A DNA stretch of 62,280 nt from M55B177 sp034722275 (GTDB lineage: Bacteria > Chloroflexota > Dehalococcoidia > GIF9 > AB-539-J10), in NCBI GenBank assembly GCA_034722275.1, contig JAYENW010000024.1, positions 1 to 62,280 of the forward strand. Reading direction: 5' to 3'. Both the position numbers and the translations under genes were made by a program. Below are positions 26,536 through 35,630 of this stretch, one piece after another. The notes under the pieces were generated by a model. It saw only the letters and a program-made list of their open reading frames with translations, made no database searches and had not been told where the DNA came from. Every line of letters begins with the position of its first letter. Within the stretch, counting starts at the first letter, position 1.

Positions 26536-26692
26536 TCACATAAAGAAGCTGTTTGAAAAACTATGATTTGTTCCTCTATGTCATTACGCCTTTTGGTTGT
26601 ACAAGACTTATCATAAACTTCTCCACGATACTTTTCACTACCAGTTAAGTCATATAAGTAAATGAGTATAACTGAAGAAGCAGGAGCATGAA

Positions 26693-29206
26693 ATGAAGAC
26701 AATTTTTTTGGTTCCCCACAGCCATTATGATGTGGCCTGGGCATTCTCTAGAGAAGATTACTTTCAGATAAATGAAGGCATTTTAAAGGAAGTGCTGCAA
26801 TTGATGCAAGAGGAACCTGAGTTCAGATTCTGTCTGGAGCAGACCTTCTTGCTAAAAGAGATAGAGGAGAGGAATCCGAAGCTCTGGCTTGGTCTGAAAG
26901 AAGTAATAAAGCAGGGGAAGCTTGAAATAGTTGATGGGCAATATCTTATGCCGGACACCATGCTTCCATCAGGAGAAGTGCTCATAAGAGAAATCCTCTT
27001 TGGTAAAAGGTATTGCAAGGAGAAATTTGGAGTTGATGTTCCTGTTGCCTGGGCGGCTGACAGTTTTGGTATGAACTCGCAGCTTCCTCAGATCTATAAA
27101 AAATCCGGATATAAATGGCTGGCATTTAGAAGGGGAGCAAGAGCAGAGATAACCCAGAGTGAATTTATTTGGAAAGGATTGGATGGTTCAACAATCCTGA
27201 CGCACTGGATGCCTTTGGGTTATCGGGCGGGCCTTTTTCTTCATAAGCTGGAGCAATCTTTCGCTGCGCTTGATAAATATGCCACTACTCCCCATATTCT
27301 GATGCCCTGTGGTAGCGGCTCAATGCCCGTCCAGCCGGAAATATCCCAGGCGGTAGAGGAATGGAATGAAGTTCATTCTGACATTAAGATGAAGATAACC
27401 ACCCCAAGGGAGTTTTTCCATAGCCTGGAAAAAGAAGAGAAAAGATTTGAAATCGTGGCAGGAGAGTTGTTTGACGATGAACTTGCGGAGGTATTTCCTC
27501 AGGTGTGCAGTAGTCGCTTATGGCTTGTGCAAGGCGCCAGAGAGTGCGAGAGCTTGCTTATACTCGCAGAAGAATATGCCACAGTAGCCTGGCTACTTGG
27601 GGCTGGTTATCCTGCTGAGGAATTGCGCCAGGCCTGGGAGAAAATGCTATTCATTGCCTTTCATGACATTATTACCGGCTGCGGTGTAGATGAGATTTAT
27701 GGAGAAGTGAGAGACATATTCTGTTACCTCGAAGAGAAACTTACTGGCATCTTGAACCAATCCTGGGGATATATCGCTGGCAAGGTTAATACCGCTGGCA
27801 GCGCAGTTCTGGTGTTTAATTCTCTTCCCTGGCGGACGAGAAACTGGGTAGAGGCAGACTTAAAATTGCCCCCAGAGCGGGAAGGAGAAGTCAGCCTGAG
27901 CGGTGAAGAAAAGGTTGTCGAAACGCAAGCCATGGAGATAAGGAATGGTAATGACGGGGAGGAAAAGCTAGTGAAGCTGGGATTTATCGCTGATATCCCT
28001 CCTCTGGGCTACAAAGCGTATAAGGTGGTGTCAGGGAAGAAAGAAATCCAAGAAAGAATAAAAGTTGGCGAAGAAAGCGTGGATACTCCTTTCTTCAAGA
28101 TGACAGTGGATAAGGAAAATGGAATAATCAGTGTCTTTGATAAGAAGGGTAAGCTTTTGCTGAAGGGTAATGAGCTCTTTATTGATGATGAGATAGGCGA
28201 TCTTTACCATCATCGCTCCAGATTTGGCGACCTGATAAAGAGTGAATCCGGGGGTGGATTTGCATACGGAAGTTTTAAGCCCAAAGGATTCAAGATAGAA
28301 GAAGGAGCCCTACAAACTAAGATAACTTTTGAAAGTGAGTATTACTGCCTTACATGGCCCTACAGGCTGAAGGAGAGATTTCCTCCTGTGCTTTATAAGT
28401 ATAAGGCGCTGGATATCCAAAAGGAAGTTACAGTTTTCCGCGATCTTCCTCGAATTGATTTCGTCACTAAGGTTGATAATAAGTATCCCAATATAAGACT
28501 CAGTGTTAAGTTTGATACGGGAATAGAGCGGAAAGTATATTTCCGTGAGACGCAATTCGGTGTTGTTCCCGAGCCCACGGAATACTTCAGTAGAGCAGGT
28601 GGGTTTAAGCCCGCAGAGATACCAAATTTTCTGGGCTGGTTTGACCTGAATGATGGGACAAGAGGAATAACCTTTATGAATAAGGGACTCCCGGCGAACG
28701 CGATAATAGGGAGTTCAGTCTACATCAGACTTTTTAGAAGTGTATACGGGCTTTCAGCCGATGGAATAGCGGGTCCTTTAGTGCCCACCCCGGATGCCCT
28801 GGAGCTTAGGTCTTATACTTTTGAATACAGCATCCAGCCTCATGGTGGTGATTGGCGGCAAGCCAAGGTGTATAAGCAGGCACAAGAATTTCATCACCTG
28901 CCTCTTTGTATTCAAGCGAACTCTCAAGGAAACTTCCCGGGTGAATTCTCCTTCTTAAAACTTTCTCCTGATAATCTCATCCTTTCATCGTTTAAGAAAG
29001 CTGAGGATAGTGATGAAGTGATTTTGAGGTTCTTTGAAACGAAAGGAGAAGAAACTGTAGCTGAGCTCGAATTATTTAAAAAAATCAAGCAAGCCGCGCT
29101 TGTTGACTTACTTGAACAAGAGGTGCGTGAGCTCAAAACAGAGCATAATGGGTTGACACTGGAAGTGGGGCCGTTTGAGATAGTAACCTTGAAGCTTAAA
29201 CTGTAG
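26693..29206 (+). CDS. GH38 family alpha-mannosidase-like glycosidase
   Basis: This 837-residue protein has the full GH38 plan. The zinc site begins HSHYDVAW (9-16; the usual form is H.HWD), the nucleophile is Asp123 in AADSFGMNSQLPQI, and the third metal-binding His is in FIAFHDIITGCG. Beta-sandwich domains follow to the C-terminus. It has no signal peptide and would be cytoplasmic. It would remove alpha-mannose, or a related sugar, from glycans. No sugar transporter or other glycosidase lies nearby, so its substrate is unclear. It is a rather isolated carbohydrate gene for this lineage. Confidence 0.9.
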   Translation: MKTIFLVPHSHYDVAWAFSREDYFQINEGILKEVLQLMQEEPEFRFCLEQTFLLKEIEERNPKLWLGLKEVIKQGKLEIVDGQYLMPDTMLPSGEVLIREILFGKRYCKEKFGVDVPVAWAADSFGMNSQLPQIYKKSGYKWLAFRRGARAEITQSEFIWKGLDGSTILTHWMPLGYRAGLFLHKLEQSFAALDKYATTPHILMPCGSGSMPVQPEISQAVEEWNEVHSDIKMKITTPREFFHSLEKEEKRFEIVAGELFDDELAEVFPQVCSSRLWLVQGARECESLLILAEEYATVAWLLGAGYPAEELRQAWEKMLFIAFHDIITGCGVDEIYGEVRDIFCYLEEKLTGILNQSWGYIAGKVNTAGSAVLVFNSLPWRTRNWVEADLKLPPEREGEVSLSGEEKVVETQAMEIRNGNDGEEKLVKLGFIADIPPLGYKAYKVVSGKKEIQERIKVGEESVDTPFFKMTVDKENGIISVFDKKGKLLLKGNELFIDDEIGDLYHHRSRFGDLIKSESGGGFAYGSFKPKGFKIEEGALQTKITFESEYYCLTWPYRLKERFPPVLYKYKALDIQKEVTVFRDLPRIDFVTKVDNKYPNIRLSVKFDTGIERKVYFRETQFGVVPEPTEYFSRAGGFKPAEIPNFLGWFDLNDGTRGITFMNKGLPANAIIGSSVYIRLFRSVYGLSADGIAGPLVPTPDALELRSYTFEYSIQPHGGDWRQAKVYKQAQEFHHLPLCIQANSQGNFPGEFSFLKLSPDNLILSSFKKAEDSDEVILRFFETKGEETVAELELFKKIKQAALVDLLEQEVRELKTEHNGLTLEVGPFEIVTLKLKL

Positions 29207-29219
29207 CCTATGTAATTTC

Positions 29220-29249
29220 TTGACGCAGTGAATTTGGCGATGCTAGACT
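29220..29249 (+). promoter_or_regulatory. Promoter for nadK, near-leaderless
   Basis: TTGACG at 29220-29225, an 18-bp spacer, and TGC-TAGACT (29241-29249, an extended -10) form a strong promoter. Transcription would start near 29256, almost on the GTG at 29259. Confidence 0.6.
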
Positions 29250-29258
29250 TGTTTGACC

Positions 29259-30068
29259 GTGAAGCGAGTTGGCATTCTTTATCATCCTCTAATGGAGAAA
29301 ACCCAGGAATTTGCTGTCAAGCTGAAAGATTTGCTAGCTGCAGAAGGGATTTCTTCGTGGCAGTGTTCGGCCTGGGATGAGGATAAAGCCAGGTCTCAGA
29401 TAGCTGATTCAGATTTAATTTTCAGCATTGGTGGTGATGGCACCATTCTCCATGCTGCCCATGTATCAGCCCCATTCGCAGTTCCTATCCTGGGGGTAAA
29501 TTTGGGGAAGGTGGGATTTATCACCGAGATAGGAGCTGATGAATTATTATTAGGTTTGTCAAATTTACTTAAGTTCAGAGGGTGGGTCGAAGAAAGAGCC
29601 ATGCTGGAAGCTCAGGTCGGAGGAGAGAATTTCCATGCTTTAAATGATGCAGTGCTGCGGACTACCACTGTGAGATTAATTAACATAAGGGTTGAAGTTG
29701 ATGATGAACTATTGGCTGCCTACCGTGCCGATGGAGTAGTCGTCGCCACAGCTACAGGTAGCACTGCTTACTCTCTGGCGGCTGGAGGTCCGGTTCTGCA
29801 TCCTCAATCTAAAGAGTTTGTCATTCAACCGATCTCTTGCCACCTGGGGTTAAATCATGCCTTGGTCTTGCCATCGCAAAGCAGCATTGTGCTTAAAGTT
29901 TCCAATGAGGATAAGGCTATACTTAGCCTCGATGGACAATTCAATTTGCCACTGAAGAGCGAGCAGAGTGTCATTGTGAAGCTCAGTCCTTATTCAGCTC
30001 GCTTTCTGAGAACTGGTAAGCCAACTTATTTTTATGGTTCTCTGTCTCAGAAGCTGCAGAGTAAATAG
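29259..30068 (+). CDS. nadK: NAD kinase
   Basis: NAD kinase phosphorylates NAD to NADP with ATP or polyphosphate. From GTG 29259 it is 269 residues (MKRVGILYHP); TTG 29253 is an alternative that would precede the predicted transcript start. The hallmark GGDGT is in IFSIGGDGTILHAA, followed by GVNLGKVGFITE, AYRADGVVVATATGSTAYS (binding the adenine) and GGPVLHP. The length is normal. A GNAT gene follows after 5 nt and a Nudix gene 7 nt later, so the three probably form an operon. No ribosome site is seen; the transcript looks leaderless. Confidence 0.93.
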   Translation: MKRVGILYHPLMEKTQEFAVKLKDLLAAEGISSWQCSAWDEDKARSQIADSDLIFSIGGDGTILHAAHVSAPFAVPILGVNLGKVGFITEIGADELLLGLSNLLKFRGWVEERAMLEAQVGGENFHALNDAVLRTTTVRLINIRVEVDDELLAAYRADGVVVATATGSTAYSLAAGGPVLHPQSKEFVIQPISCHLGLNHALVLPSQSSIVLKVSNEDKAILSLDGQFNLPLKSEQSVIVKLSPYSARFLRTGKPTYFYGSLSQKLQSK

Positions 30069-30073
30069 ACAAG

Positions 30074-30529
30074 ATGAAGATTGACAAAGCGATGGTGACT
30101 GACGCCACATCAATGCATCGACTGGTTAATTACTTTGCCGATAAGGGAGAAGTGCTACCACGCGCGTTAAGTGAAATTTACGAAGATATCAGAGACTATT
30201 TTGTAGCTAAGGATAGAGGCGGTATCGTTGGCTGTGCCGCATTACATGTAAACTGGATTGATCTGGCTGAGCTCAGGTCATTGGTGGTGGAGGAAAATAG
30301 CCAAAATCAGGAGATTGGTTCCTTGCTCGTTGAGGCTTGTCTTAATGAGGCAAATAAGCTGGGCATAGCTACGGTCTTCTGCCTTACTCACAGTCCAGCC
30401 TTTTTTGAAAAGCTTGGCTTCTCGCTGATTGATAAGATGGAGCTGCCACACAAGGTATGGTCGGAATGCTATTCATGCCCCAAATTTCCTGATTGCGATG
30501 CAGTAGCCCTTATCCATAGATTGGAATAA
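30074..30529 (+). CDS. GNAT acetyltransferase, possibly short N-acetylglutamate synthase
   Basis: The 151 residues form one GNAT domain. The acetyl-CoA loop region is LRSLVVEENSQNQEIGSLLV, preceded by GCAALHVNWIDLAEL. The C-terminal KVWSECYSCPKFPDCDAVAL includes a Cys pair pattern seen in short ArgA-type acetyltransferases. This resembles short N-acetylglutamate synthases such as Mycobacterium ArgA, which would start arginine synthesis. No arginine genes are adjacent, so the substrate stays open. It lies between nadK and a Nudix gene. Confidence 0.8.
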   Translation: MKIDKAMVTDATSMHRLVNYFADKGEVLPRALSEIYEDIRDYFVAKDRGGIVGCAALHVNWIDLAELRSLVVEENSQNQEIGSLLVEACLNEANKLGIATVFCLTHSPAFFEKLGFSLIDKMELPHKVWSECYSCPKFPDCDAVALIHRLE

Positions 30530-30536
30530 TAGGATT

Positions 30537-31085
30537 ATGTCAGTTCCTGAGAAGATGTTATCTCAACAGCAAATTTATCATGGACGAGCAGTGAATCTAC
30601 ACATTGATACTGTGGAAAAATCAAATGGTATGTTAACTACCAGAGAGGTAGTAGAACACGGCGATTGCATAGCTGCAGTTGTTGTTGATGAGCAGGATAA
30701 CATTCTTCTGGTTCGCCAGTTTCGTCACTCTGTGGGGAAGTTCCTTTTAGAGGTGCCTGCAGGTGGTATCGAGCCTGGCGAGGAGCCCCTTGATGCACTT
30801 CGCCGTGAATTACAGGAGGAAATCGGCTACTTGCCTGCCAAGATAGTCGCTCTGGGAGGATTCTATAGCATCCCGGGATATGGCACAGAGTACTTACATT
30901 GTTATCTGGCTGGCAACCTTACACCCAGCCGCCTTACAGCTGAAGATACAGAAGGCATTGAGCTAGTCTGTGTTAATAAGGATCAAGTTCTGCCGCTTAT
31001 CGCTTCAGGTGAAATATGCGATGCTAAGAGCATCGCTGCCTTGCTCACTTTTCTATTCATCTATCCTTTACCACATGAGCCGTAG
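30537..31085 (+). CDS. ADP-ribose pyrophosphatase, Nudix family
   Basis: The 182 residues have a clear Nudix box in GIEPGEEPLDALRRELQE followed by EIGY, after LLEVPAG. The start MSVPEKMLSQQQIYHGRAVN fits the ADP-ribose pyrophosphatase subgroup. It cleaves ADP-ribose to AMP and ribose-5-phosphate. Its place just after nadK and the GNAT gene suggests a role in clearing products of NAD turnover. Confidence 0.88.
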   Translation: MSVPEKMLSQQQIYHGRAVNLHIDTVEKSNGMLTTREVVEHGDCIAAVVVDEQDNILLVRQFRHSVGKFLLEVPAGGIEPGEEPLDALRRELQEEIGYLPAKIVALGGFYSIPGYGTEYLHCYLAGNLTPSRLTAEDTEGIELVCVNKDQVLPLIASGEICDAKSIAALLTFLFIYPLPHEP

Positions 31086-31147
31086 AACGGCGCTGACCAT
31101 ATTCCAGCCGGATGTCTCTGGCGATCAAATCTATGGCGTTGAATAAA

Positions 31148-31714
31148 TCATGGGTTGGCAAAAAAATACTGGGTTCGGATTCGTGTATACCTCCACTTTG
31201 GTTCGGGAACGATTTCGATGTTTCCTTTAAAGGAGGCGGTTAGAAGTGTGTCTTTTAGGCGATAATCGAAGTTGAGTCTTTGAGACAAGGGGTTTACCCC
31301 CTTCCATTCAATGCCGATAACTTTACCTCGAAAGAGACTGTCTTTCTTTTTCTTCAGCCTGATCTTCCCCCGGGATTTGTTCCCCTCCAGCTTGGGGTTC
31401 TCTACTAGATAATCGAGAAAATAGTTTACCCCATACTGGCTGGCGATGCTGATGATATTAATAAACTCTATATTGGAATTTTCCAGCGTGATGAATCCCT
31501 CAGACTTTTGTCCTGTACCGCGACCGATGCCAATTTTCTCCCTTTGGTCATTTCTTTCCACTAAGTATGCCTGCATTCCCAATCCTTTAAGGTGCTGGTA
31601 AAATTCCTCTCGTTTCTCTGGTCCAGATTTTTTCCTCCTGCGAATAGCTATGCCCGTGCCAACGATGGCAAAAACAGCTATTAAAATACTGGAAATAAAT
31701 TGTGCCCGGTCCAT
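31148..31714 (-). CDS. Membrane-anchored protein of unknown function
   Basis: This 188-residue protein begins with one transmembrane helix (FISSILIAVFAIVGTGIAI), then a basic stretch RRRKKSGPEKREE. The rest is soluble and Lys-rich, with IRLKKKKDSLFRGKVIGIEWKGVN and a C-terminal strand-rich tail ending YFFANP. I recognise no domain. It ends 62 nt after the Nudix gene on the other strand, convergent. Confidence 0.65.
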   Translation of the reverse strand: MDRAQFISSILIAVFAIVGTGIAIRRRKKSGPEKREEFYQHLKGLGMQAYLVERNDQREKIGIGRGTGQKSEGFITLENSNIEFINIISIASQYGVNYFLDYLVENPKLEGNKSRGKIRLKKKKDSLFRGKVIGIEWKGVNPLSQRLNFDYRLKDTLLTASFKGNIEIVPEPKWRYTRIRTQYFFANP

Positions 31715-31754
31715 GTCAGCTTAACTCCTTACAGCCTTTGTTCTTTGCTGCCTT

Positions 31755-31982
31755 TTATCCTTTGCTGCTCAAAACGATTCGTTCCTTGGTGACCCGGCGG
31801 GAGAGATAGGATGTAACCAGAGCCAAACTTTTCCCAAGGCAGATTTGTCTCAAACTCAGTGGTGTGCATAGCAGTGACTCTATGGAGCGTTTCACCTTCT
31901 CTATGGTAACCGCATAGGCATTGATATACATATGCTTACATTTTTCAAACTTTTTGCTGAGTTCATTGCTTAATAGGAGCAA
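31755..31982 (-). CDS. Short open reading frame, doubtful
   Basis: A 75-residue frame overlaps the 3' end of the methyltransferase gene by 20 nt. It is basic, with no domain I recognise (CKHMYINAYAVTIEKVKRSI...). It could be a real small gene or a chance frame; no Shine-Dalgarno site is clear. Confidence 0.3.
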   Translation of the reverse strand: MLLLSNELSKKFEKCKHMYINAYAVTIEKVKRSIESLLCTPLSLRQICLGKSLALVTSYLSRRVTKERIVLSSKG

Positions 31983-32514
31983 CTATGATCTCATGGGTTC
32001 GACATTCTGTTACGGTGAAGAAGCCGGTGCTTTCCACAATTTCCCTTGTTCTTGACATTTTTACACGTCCATGTTTTATAAAGAGAAGTCCATCGGATCT
32101 TAATAGGCGATGAATCTCATGAAAGAGAGCAGTGCGATCCCTGATTATGGGAAGTATATCTATGAGGAGAGCCATGTCAACACTTGCTTCTTGAATACCC
32201 GTATTATAGGAATCGACCAGAATCGCTTCCACGTTTGTTAGACCCTGCTTGGCTGCTTTCTCGTTGACAGTCTTGACAGCCAGGGGTTGAATGTCCACGG
32301 CAAAAACCTTACCTTCAGGTCCTACAGATTTTGCTATCGGCAGGGTATAGCGGCCTGGCCCGCATCCATAATCAATCACCGTTATCCCTTCTCTTAAGGG
32401 AATTCCCTCCAGATATCTTTTGGGATTCTGGAATAAATCCCAGATCTTGTAGGAGAACATGTTGATTTTGTAAATAACCCCGGGCATTGGTTTAATCTTT
32501 TTTCCATTCGTCAT
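31963..32514 (-). CDS. Class I SAM-dependent methyltransferase
   Basis: The 183 residues are a compact class I methyltransferase. Motif I is VIDYGCGPGRYTLPIA, followed by FAVDIQPLAV (motif II, acidic Asp), LVDSYNTG and the motif IV-like MALLIDILPII. The substrate is unknown; small-molecule methylation is common in this group (UbiE-like). It diverges from the HD-domain gene, with about 180 bp between them. Confidence 0.85.
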   Translation of the reverse strand: MTNGKKIKPMPGVIYKINMFSYKIWDLFQNPKRYLEGIPLREGITVIDYGCGPGRYTLPIAKSVGPEGKVFAVDIQPLAVKTVNEKAAKQGLTNVEAILVDSYNTGIQEASVDMALLIDILPIIRDRTALFHEIHRLLRSDGLLFIKHGRVKMSRTREIVESTGFFTVTECRTHEIIVAPIKQ

Positions 32515-32695
32515 TGCTCACCATTCCTTTTTTGCAATTGTAAGTTCTTGCCCATACTTTGTAAATTCTGCTCTTTCCCAAATTGAATTTGCTCTGTGCT
32601 TGGTGGGGAAGTGTTTCACTTATCCTGAGCACCGGGAAAGCAATTATAAGGATGTTATCCCATTTATTGATGCATGGTTTATAATGGAAAGGATA

Positions 32696-33910
32696 ATGAA
32701 TATCAGGATAAGCAACGAATTGTTGACCAGAATTCACGATGCAGCCTACATGCAGCGGTGGAATGACCAGATACGCCCTGTAGAATTAACAGAACTGGAT
32801 AAGCAGGCGCACAAGATGATTATTGCCTATATGCTGGGCAAGTTCGAAGAAGAGAGCGAGCAGAGGAATCAAGGCTTCAACTGGGTAAAAATTATCGAAG
32901 GGGGATTGTTCGAATTTTTACAGCGTCTCGTTCTCACCGATTTGAAGCCGCAGGTTTTCTACAGGATAAAAGAGAACGAAGACAGGTATGCAGAGCTGAA
33001 CGAGTGGGTATATAAGGAACTGGAAGAAGCCATATCTCCTCTGGGTGAGAGCTTCTGCAAAAGGTTCAAAGAATATTTCCGAGATCCTGGTGATGACATC
33101 AACAAAAGGATTTTGGGGGCGGCGCATTTTTATGCCACTAAATGGGAATTTGACATCATCCAGCGCGCCAATCCCCGTGGCTTTGGTATGGTGGATATAG
33201 AAGCGGACCTGCAGGCTCGCCAGGAGGAGTATTATGATGTTAAGGGAGTAAAGGGACTGGCTCTGTATCCTCAGCTCAGGAAGTTTGCTGACCTCTGTGG
33301 GCTACTGAGGTTTCAATTGAGGTGGAATCATGTGTACAGGATTCCCAAGACATCTGTCCTGGGGCACATGCTGATTGTCGCCATAGTATCATATCTGTTC
33401 TCCCTTCAGATAGAAGCATGCCAGAGAAGGTGTATCAATAACTATTTCACGGGATTATTCCATGACCTGCCGGAGTCTCTTACCAGGGATATCATTTCTC
33501 CGGTGAAGCATTCTGTGGAAGGCCTGGATAACCTGATAAAGGAATATGAAAAAGAGCAAATGGAGAAAGAAGTATATGGCTTGATTCCCGATGCCTGGCA
33601 TCAGGATATGAGGATGTTCACCGAGAACGAATTCGAGAGTGTGATTTATGTAAATGGCAGGATGGAAAGCAGGAACTCGGATGAAATCAGCAAGAAATTC
33701 AATGAGGACAGATTTAACCCCAGAGATGGAGAACTGGTTAGAGCGGTGGATAACCTGGCTGCCTTCCTTGAAGCCTATCTGGCAATCAGGAGCGGAATAG
33801 CTTCCAGAGAACTTGAGCAAGCCCAGAGCGATATAAAGAAACGGTACAGGGGAAAAATTGCCGCTGGCATAGACTTCGGGAAGATATACTCAGGTTTCAA
33901 GTTAAGTTAG
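32696..33910 (+). CDS. HD-domain phosphohydrolase, YfbR-like region
   Basis: From ATG 32696, after GAAAGG, the protein has 404 residues (MNIRISNELLTRIHDAAYMQRW); an earlier in-frame start at 32600 is less likely. The C-terminal half carries SVLGHMLIVAIVSYLFS and YFTGLFHDLPESLTRDIISP, the His..His-Asp..Asp pattern of HD hydrolases and close to YfbR-like nucleotidases. The N-terminal half is unrecognised and charged. Substrate and partners are unknown. It diverges from the methyltransferase. Confidence 0.75.
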   Translation: MNIRISNELLTRIHDAAYMQRWNDQIRPVELTELDKQAHKMIIAYMLGKFEEESEQRNQGFNWVKIIEGGLFEFLQRLVLTDLKPQVFYRIKENEDRYAELNEWVYKELEEAISPLGESFCKRFKEYFRDPGDDINKRILGAAHFYATKWEFDIIQRANPRGFGMVDIEADLQARQEEYYDVKGVKGLALYPQLRKFADLCGLLRFQLRWNHVYRIPKTSVLGHMLIVAIVSYLFSLQIEACQRRCINNYFTGLFHDLPESLTRDIISPVKHSVEGLDNLIKEYEKEQMEKEVYGLIPDAWHQDMRMFTENEFESVIYVNGRMESRNSDEISKKFNEDRFNPRDGELVRAVDNLAAFLEAYLAIRSGIASRELEQAQSDIKKRYRGKIAAGIDFGKIYSGFKLS

Positions 33911-33997
33911 GTATTAGAATAAAATGGGCGCTTCATATATCCGCTTTAGCCGGTGATGGGCAAGCTTTTTATTATCTGGAGGAAGACTCCCTATGCC

Positions 33998-35065
33998 TTA
34001 TTTCAGCTTCTTTATGATGGCGTCAGCTACCTGGCTTGTTCCCACGGGACCATCGGGCTTTAAATCGTAGGTGAGGCTCTCGCCCTGGGCGATAACTTCT
34101 GCTATAGCTCCCTCCAGCCTGTCTGCGGCATCTTTTTCATCCAGGTGGCGCAGCATCATCACGCCGGAGAGCATTGTTGCCATAGGGTTCACCTTGTTCT
34201 GTCCGGTATACTTAGGAGCGCTCCCGTGGGTGGGTTCAAAAACAGCTATTTCCTCTCCTATGTTGGCTCCGGGCGCTAGCCCCAGGCCACCCACCAGTCC
34301 AGCACAGAGGTCGGAGATGAAGTCTCCATAGAAATTGGGCAATACCAGGACATCGAATTGCTGGGACTTCCTTACCAGTTGCATGCAGGTGGCATCCAGA
34401 ACCATATCGGTGAATTCTATATCGGGATATTCTCTGGCTACCTCACGAGCGGTGTCCAGGAAAAGCCCATCGGAAAATTTGAGTATGTTGGCTTTGTGGA
34501 TTGCAGTAACCTTCTTTCTGCTGTTCTTTCTGGCATAATCGAAGGCAAATTTAACGATTCGCCTGCTCGCTGTTTGGGATATCACCTTCAAGCTTACGGC
34601 AGAATCCCTTCTTACTCTTGTGCCGGTGGCATCAAAGACCAAATCGAGCAACTTCATCGTTTCAATGTCGTCTTTGGCGAACTCGATGCCGGCGTAAAGG
34701 TCTTCAGTATTCTCTCTGACGACCACGATATCCACATTTTTGTAAGGTGTCTTGACGCCGGGATATGTTTTGTAGGGGCGCAGGCAGACATAGAGGTCAA
34801 GTTTCTGGCGCAAAGCCACATTGACGCTTCTGAAGCCACTTCCTATAGGCGTGGTCACAGGCCCCTTGATGGCGACCTTGTTCCTCTTTATGGATTCCAG
34901 GGCTTCATCAGGAAGAGGGGTGCCAAATTTCTCCATGGCGTCATTGCCTATGATAGCTGTGTCCCACTGAAACTGGACACCGGTAGCTTCCAACACTCTC
35001 TGAGTAGCCCTGGCTACATCAGGACCAATGCCATCACCAGGGATGAAAGTCACTCTGTGTTTCAT
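33998..35065 (-). CDS. NAD-dependent isocitrate dehydrogenase (IDH/IPMDH family)
   Basis: The 355 residues are a beta-decarboxylating dehydrogenase. FIPGDGIGPDV opens the protein, RENTEDLYAGIEF is the substrate-binding region of IDH-type members, and FEPTHGSAPKYTGQNKVNP binds the coenzyme. The RENTEDLYAG form and the neighbours favour isocitrate over isopropylmalate as substrate. The LeuD- and LeuC-like genes lie just upstream on the same strand, so the three could convert citrate to 2-oxoglutarate. Homoisocitrate or isopropylmalate remain possible. Confidence 0.87.
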   Translation of the reverse strand: MKHRVTFIPGDGIGPDVARATQRVLEATGVQFQWDTAIIGNDAMEKFGTPLPDEALESIKRNKVAIKGPVTTPIGSGFRSVNVALRQKLDLYVCLRPYKTYPGVKTPYKNVDIVVVRENTEDLYAGIEFAKDDIETMKLLDLVFDATGTRVRRDSAVSLKVISQTASRRIVKFAFDYARKNSRKKVTAIHKANILKFSDGLFLDTAREVAREYPDIEFTDMVLDATCMQLVRKSQQFDVLVLPNFYGDFISDLCAGLVGGLGLAPGANIGEEIAVFEPTHGSAPKYTGQNKVNPMATMLSGVMMLRHLDEKDAADRLEGAIAEVIAQGESLTYDLKPDGPVGTSQVADAIIKKLK

Positions 35066-35087
35066 AGAAAGCCTCCTGGAATCGCAA

Positions 35088-35630
35088 TCATTCTATTTTT
35101 TCTTCGTTATTCTCGGTATGCTGTTTTGCTGCAATAATGAAGTCTTTGTGTTTTTTAATATAGGGAATCAGCCCACCTTCTTTGAGGATGGCGAGCATGA
35201 ATGGCGGCACTTTGCCGAAGCTTATCTTGCTGTTGGAGGTCAAGTCGGTAACCACACCACTGTCTAAATTCATTTCTAGTTCATCACCATCGCTGATCCT
35301 ATCGGTGTCACACAGTAATACTGGCATTCCCTGGTTTATGGCGTTTCTGAAGAAGATTCTGGCCACCGATTTAGCCAGAATGGCGCTTACGCCCGACATC
35401 TTGATTACTATAGGAGCATGTTCTCTGCTGGAGCCCAGCCCAAAATTATTACCGGCGACGAGGAAATCGCCAGGCTTTACTCTGGAAGTAAAAGAAGGGA
35501 TAGCGTCTTTCAGGGTATGCCTGGCAAGCTCAGGCAGGTTGCTTCTCAGGTGAGCGTATCTGCCAGGAATAATGTCATCTGTGGAAATACCATCCCCCAA
35601 TTTAATGGCTTTTCCTCTCAATATCTTCAT
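35088..35630 (-). CDS. Aconitase/IPM isomerase small subunit
   Basis: The 180 residues form the swivel domain of the LeuD/AcnA-type hydratase (MKILRGKAIKLGDGISTDDIIPGRY). FLVAGNNFGLGSSREHAPI is the signature GSSREH loop that completes the active site. It sits 4 nt inside the LeuC-like gene and 22 nt before IDH, so the three form one operon. As a separate small subunit it resembles 3-isopropylmalate dehydratase or homoaconitase, but context suggests use as aconitase. Confidence 0.85.
   Translation of the reverse strand: MKILRGKAIKLGDGISTDDIIPGRYAHLRSNLPELARHTLKDAIPSFTSRVKPGDFLVAGNNFGLGSSREHAPIVIKMSGVSAILAKSVARIFFRNAINQGMPVLLCDTDRISDGDELEMNLDSGVVTDLTSNSKISFGKVPPFMLAILKEGGLIPYIKKHKDFIIAAKQHTENNEEKIE

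Noticed and set aside
34358..35137. 259-residue plus-strand open frame
   Set aside because: It is antisense to the isocitrate dehydrogenase gene and resembles no protein family.
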